A program made the position numbers and the translations under genes. A model generated the notes under the pieces. It ran no database searches. It had not been told where the DNA came from and saw only the letters and a list, made by a program, of their open reading frames with translations. A DNA stretch of 64,000 nucleotides, from positions 1 through 64,000 of the forward strand of contig JAJBAV010000001.1 in assembly GCA_020532085.1 (NCBI GenBank), written 5' to 3'. The stretch is from Candidatus Cloacimonadota bacterium. Its GTDB lineage: Bacteria; Cloacimonadota; Cloacimonadia; Cloacimonadales; Cloacimonadaceae. Within the stretch, counting starts at the first letter, position 1; every line of letters begins with the position of its first letter. Of the stretch, positions 63,497 to 64,000 are shown piece after piece.

Positions 63497-64000
63497 CTCA
63501 GCAATTCCGGAGGATAATCACCTGTGTCCGGTGTTTTATGTGCAAGCCATCTGTGAAATCCATTCAAACCCATGTATCTGCTTTTTATCACTCTAGAGTC
63601 AATCCCTCTGCCCAGCATGCTTTTCAAGGCTGCCTTGCCAAGAGCGTATAATGTCTCAAGATAATAACCCGCAAAGTCAAGTTTGCCTAAATGCCGGTAA
63701 CGAAGGATCAGGCGGGATTTAATGTCAAAATACTCCCGGACCGGATTGCTGTTTCTTCCCCCTATCGAGAGGCTGCCCATATGCCAGAGTTTTGCCTTGG
63801 GCGAGAAAAACAGTTTGAATCCCTTCCTGAGCGCCCGCAAAGCGTAATCCGCCTGCTCGTCGTTGAACCAGAAACAATCGCAGTAATAACCCACACTCTT
63901 GAATACTTTGATGTGCAGCAGCCAGAACACATCGTCTATCATATCCACTTCCCGGTCTTCCGGGGGCAACCCGGGATCCCGCACGTTGCGGTGCAAAGGC
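63493..64000 (-). CDS. Glycosyltransferase family 2 (C-terminal part, truncated by window edge)
   Basis: The reading frame is open to the right edge. The visible 169 or so residues show the C-terminal half of a GT2 enzyme: VDMIDDVFWLLHIKVFKSVG, CDCFWFNDEQADYALRALRK, GFKLFFSPKAKLWHMGSLSI and YFDIKSRLILRYRHLGK. This matches rhamnosyltransferase-like GT2 proteins with an ED-like (DEQ) acceptor motif. The N-terminal nucleotide-binding half lies beyond the window. It is translationally coupled to the TupA-like gene. Confidence 0.82.
   Translation of the reverse strand, partial: PLHRNVRDPGLPPEDREVDMIDDVFWLLHIKVFKSVGYYCDCFWFNDEQADYALRALRKGFKLFFSPKAKLWHMGSLSIGGRNSNPVREYFDIKSRLILRYRHLGKLDFAGYYLETLYALGKAALKSMLGRGIDSRVIKSRYMGLNGFHRWLAHKTPDTGDYPPELLR

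Overview
The window looks like a chromosomal contig from an uncultured, Gram-negative, GC-balanced bacterium, most like the Cloacimonadota / Fibrobacterota-Chlorobiota-Bacteroidota neighbourhood. This is an inference from gene content and was not searched. Pointers are the pgsB-pgsC-pgsW poly-gamma-glutamate set, secreted proteins ending in a Por/FlgD-type C-terminal domain (YPNPFNP ... LLK), outer-membrane beta-barrels, a Bacteroidota-style sugar transferase, and many GxxExxY genes.

Layout. 1-105 is the tail of a probable IS630-like transposase. 481-1935 (-) is a class II photolyase. 2134-8241 (+) is a tight operon: pgsB, pgsC, pgsW, a secreted protein, a beta-barrel, an acidic protein and gpsA. 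8242-9365 is palindrome-rich and non-coding. 9366-12447 (-) holds groES-trxA behind a CIRCE-like operator, then udk, a GxxExxY cassette and wecB. 12630-14589 (+) is mscS-gph-yjbQ. 14769-18391 (+) encodes an M48-like and an M28 peptidase. 18707-23857 (+) is cmk-ispH-rpsA-PAP2 phosphatase. 24220-24927 (+) is an outer-membrane protein. 25670-31669 (-) encodes two secreted proteins with C-terminal sorting domains. From 32161 to the right edge, all genes lie on the minus strand and form one surface-polysaccharide locus. It contains an initiating sugar transferase, nucleotide-sugar enzymes (wecB, WbpP-like epimerase, UDP-sugar dehydrogenase, LegB, LegC, nucleotidyltransferase), glycosyltransferases, Wzx and Wzy. 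It also has an unusual set of amide-forming or acyl-transfer genes: four ATP-grasp ligases, two FemAB/GNAT proteins and two CapA-like proteins.

The most striking signal is a family of cassettes with imperfect inverted-repeat ends, inserted between stop and start codons of co-directional genes. Four carry a GxxExxY gene (PD-(D/E)XK nuclease fold, catalytic residues kept) and one carries a four-helix-bundle (23S rRNA intervening-sequence type) gene. At least three others carry no ORF, and one of those lies in frame inside legC. The arms differ between cassettes but match within each one. They are built from short repeated words (for example CGCAGATT, AATCCGT, GATGAACAGGAT, CACGAATG), and related word-type sequences recur as solo or ORF-less copies at other sites. 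The arms often supply the stop codon or the last residues of the upstream gene.

Functional picture: the left part looks able to make and export poly-gamma-glutamate, although no CapA/PgsA gene lies beside pgsBC. The right part would build a Wzx/Wzy-type glycan that may be decorated with amino acids. The TIR cassettes appear to have spread through both parts without breaking transcription units.
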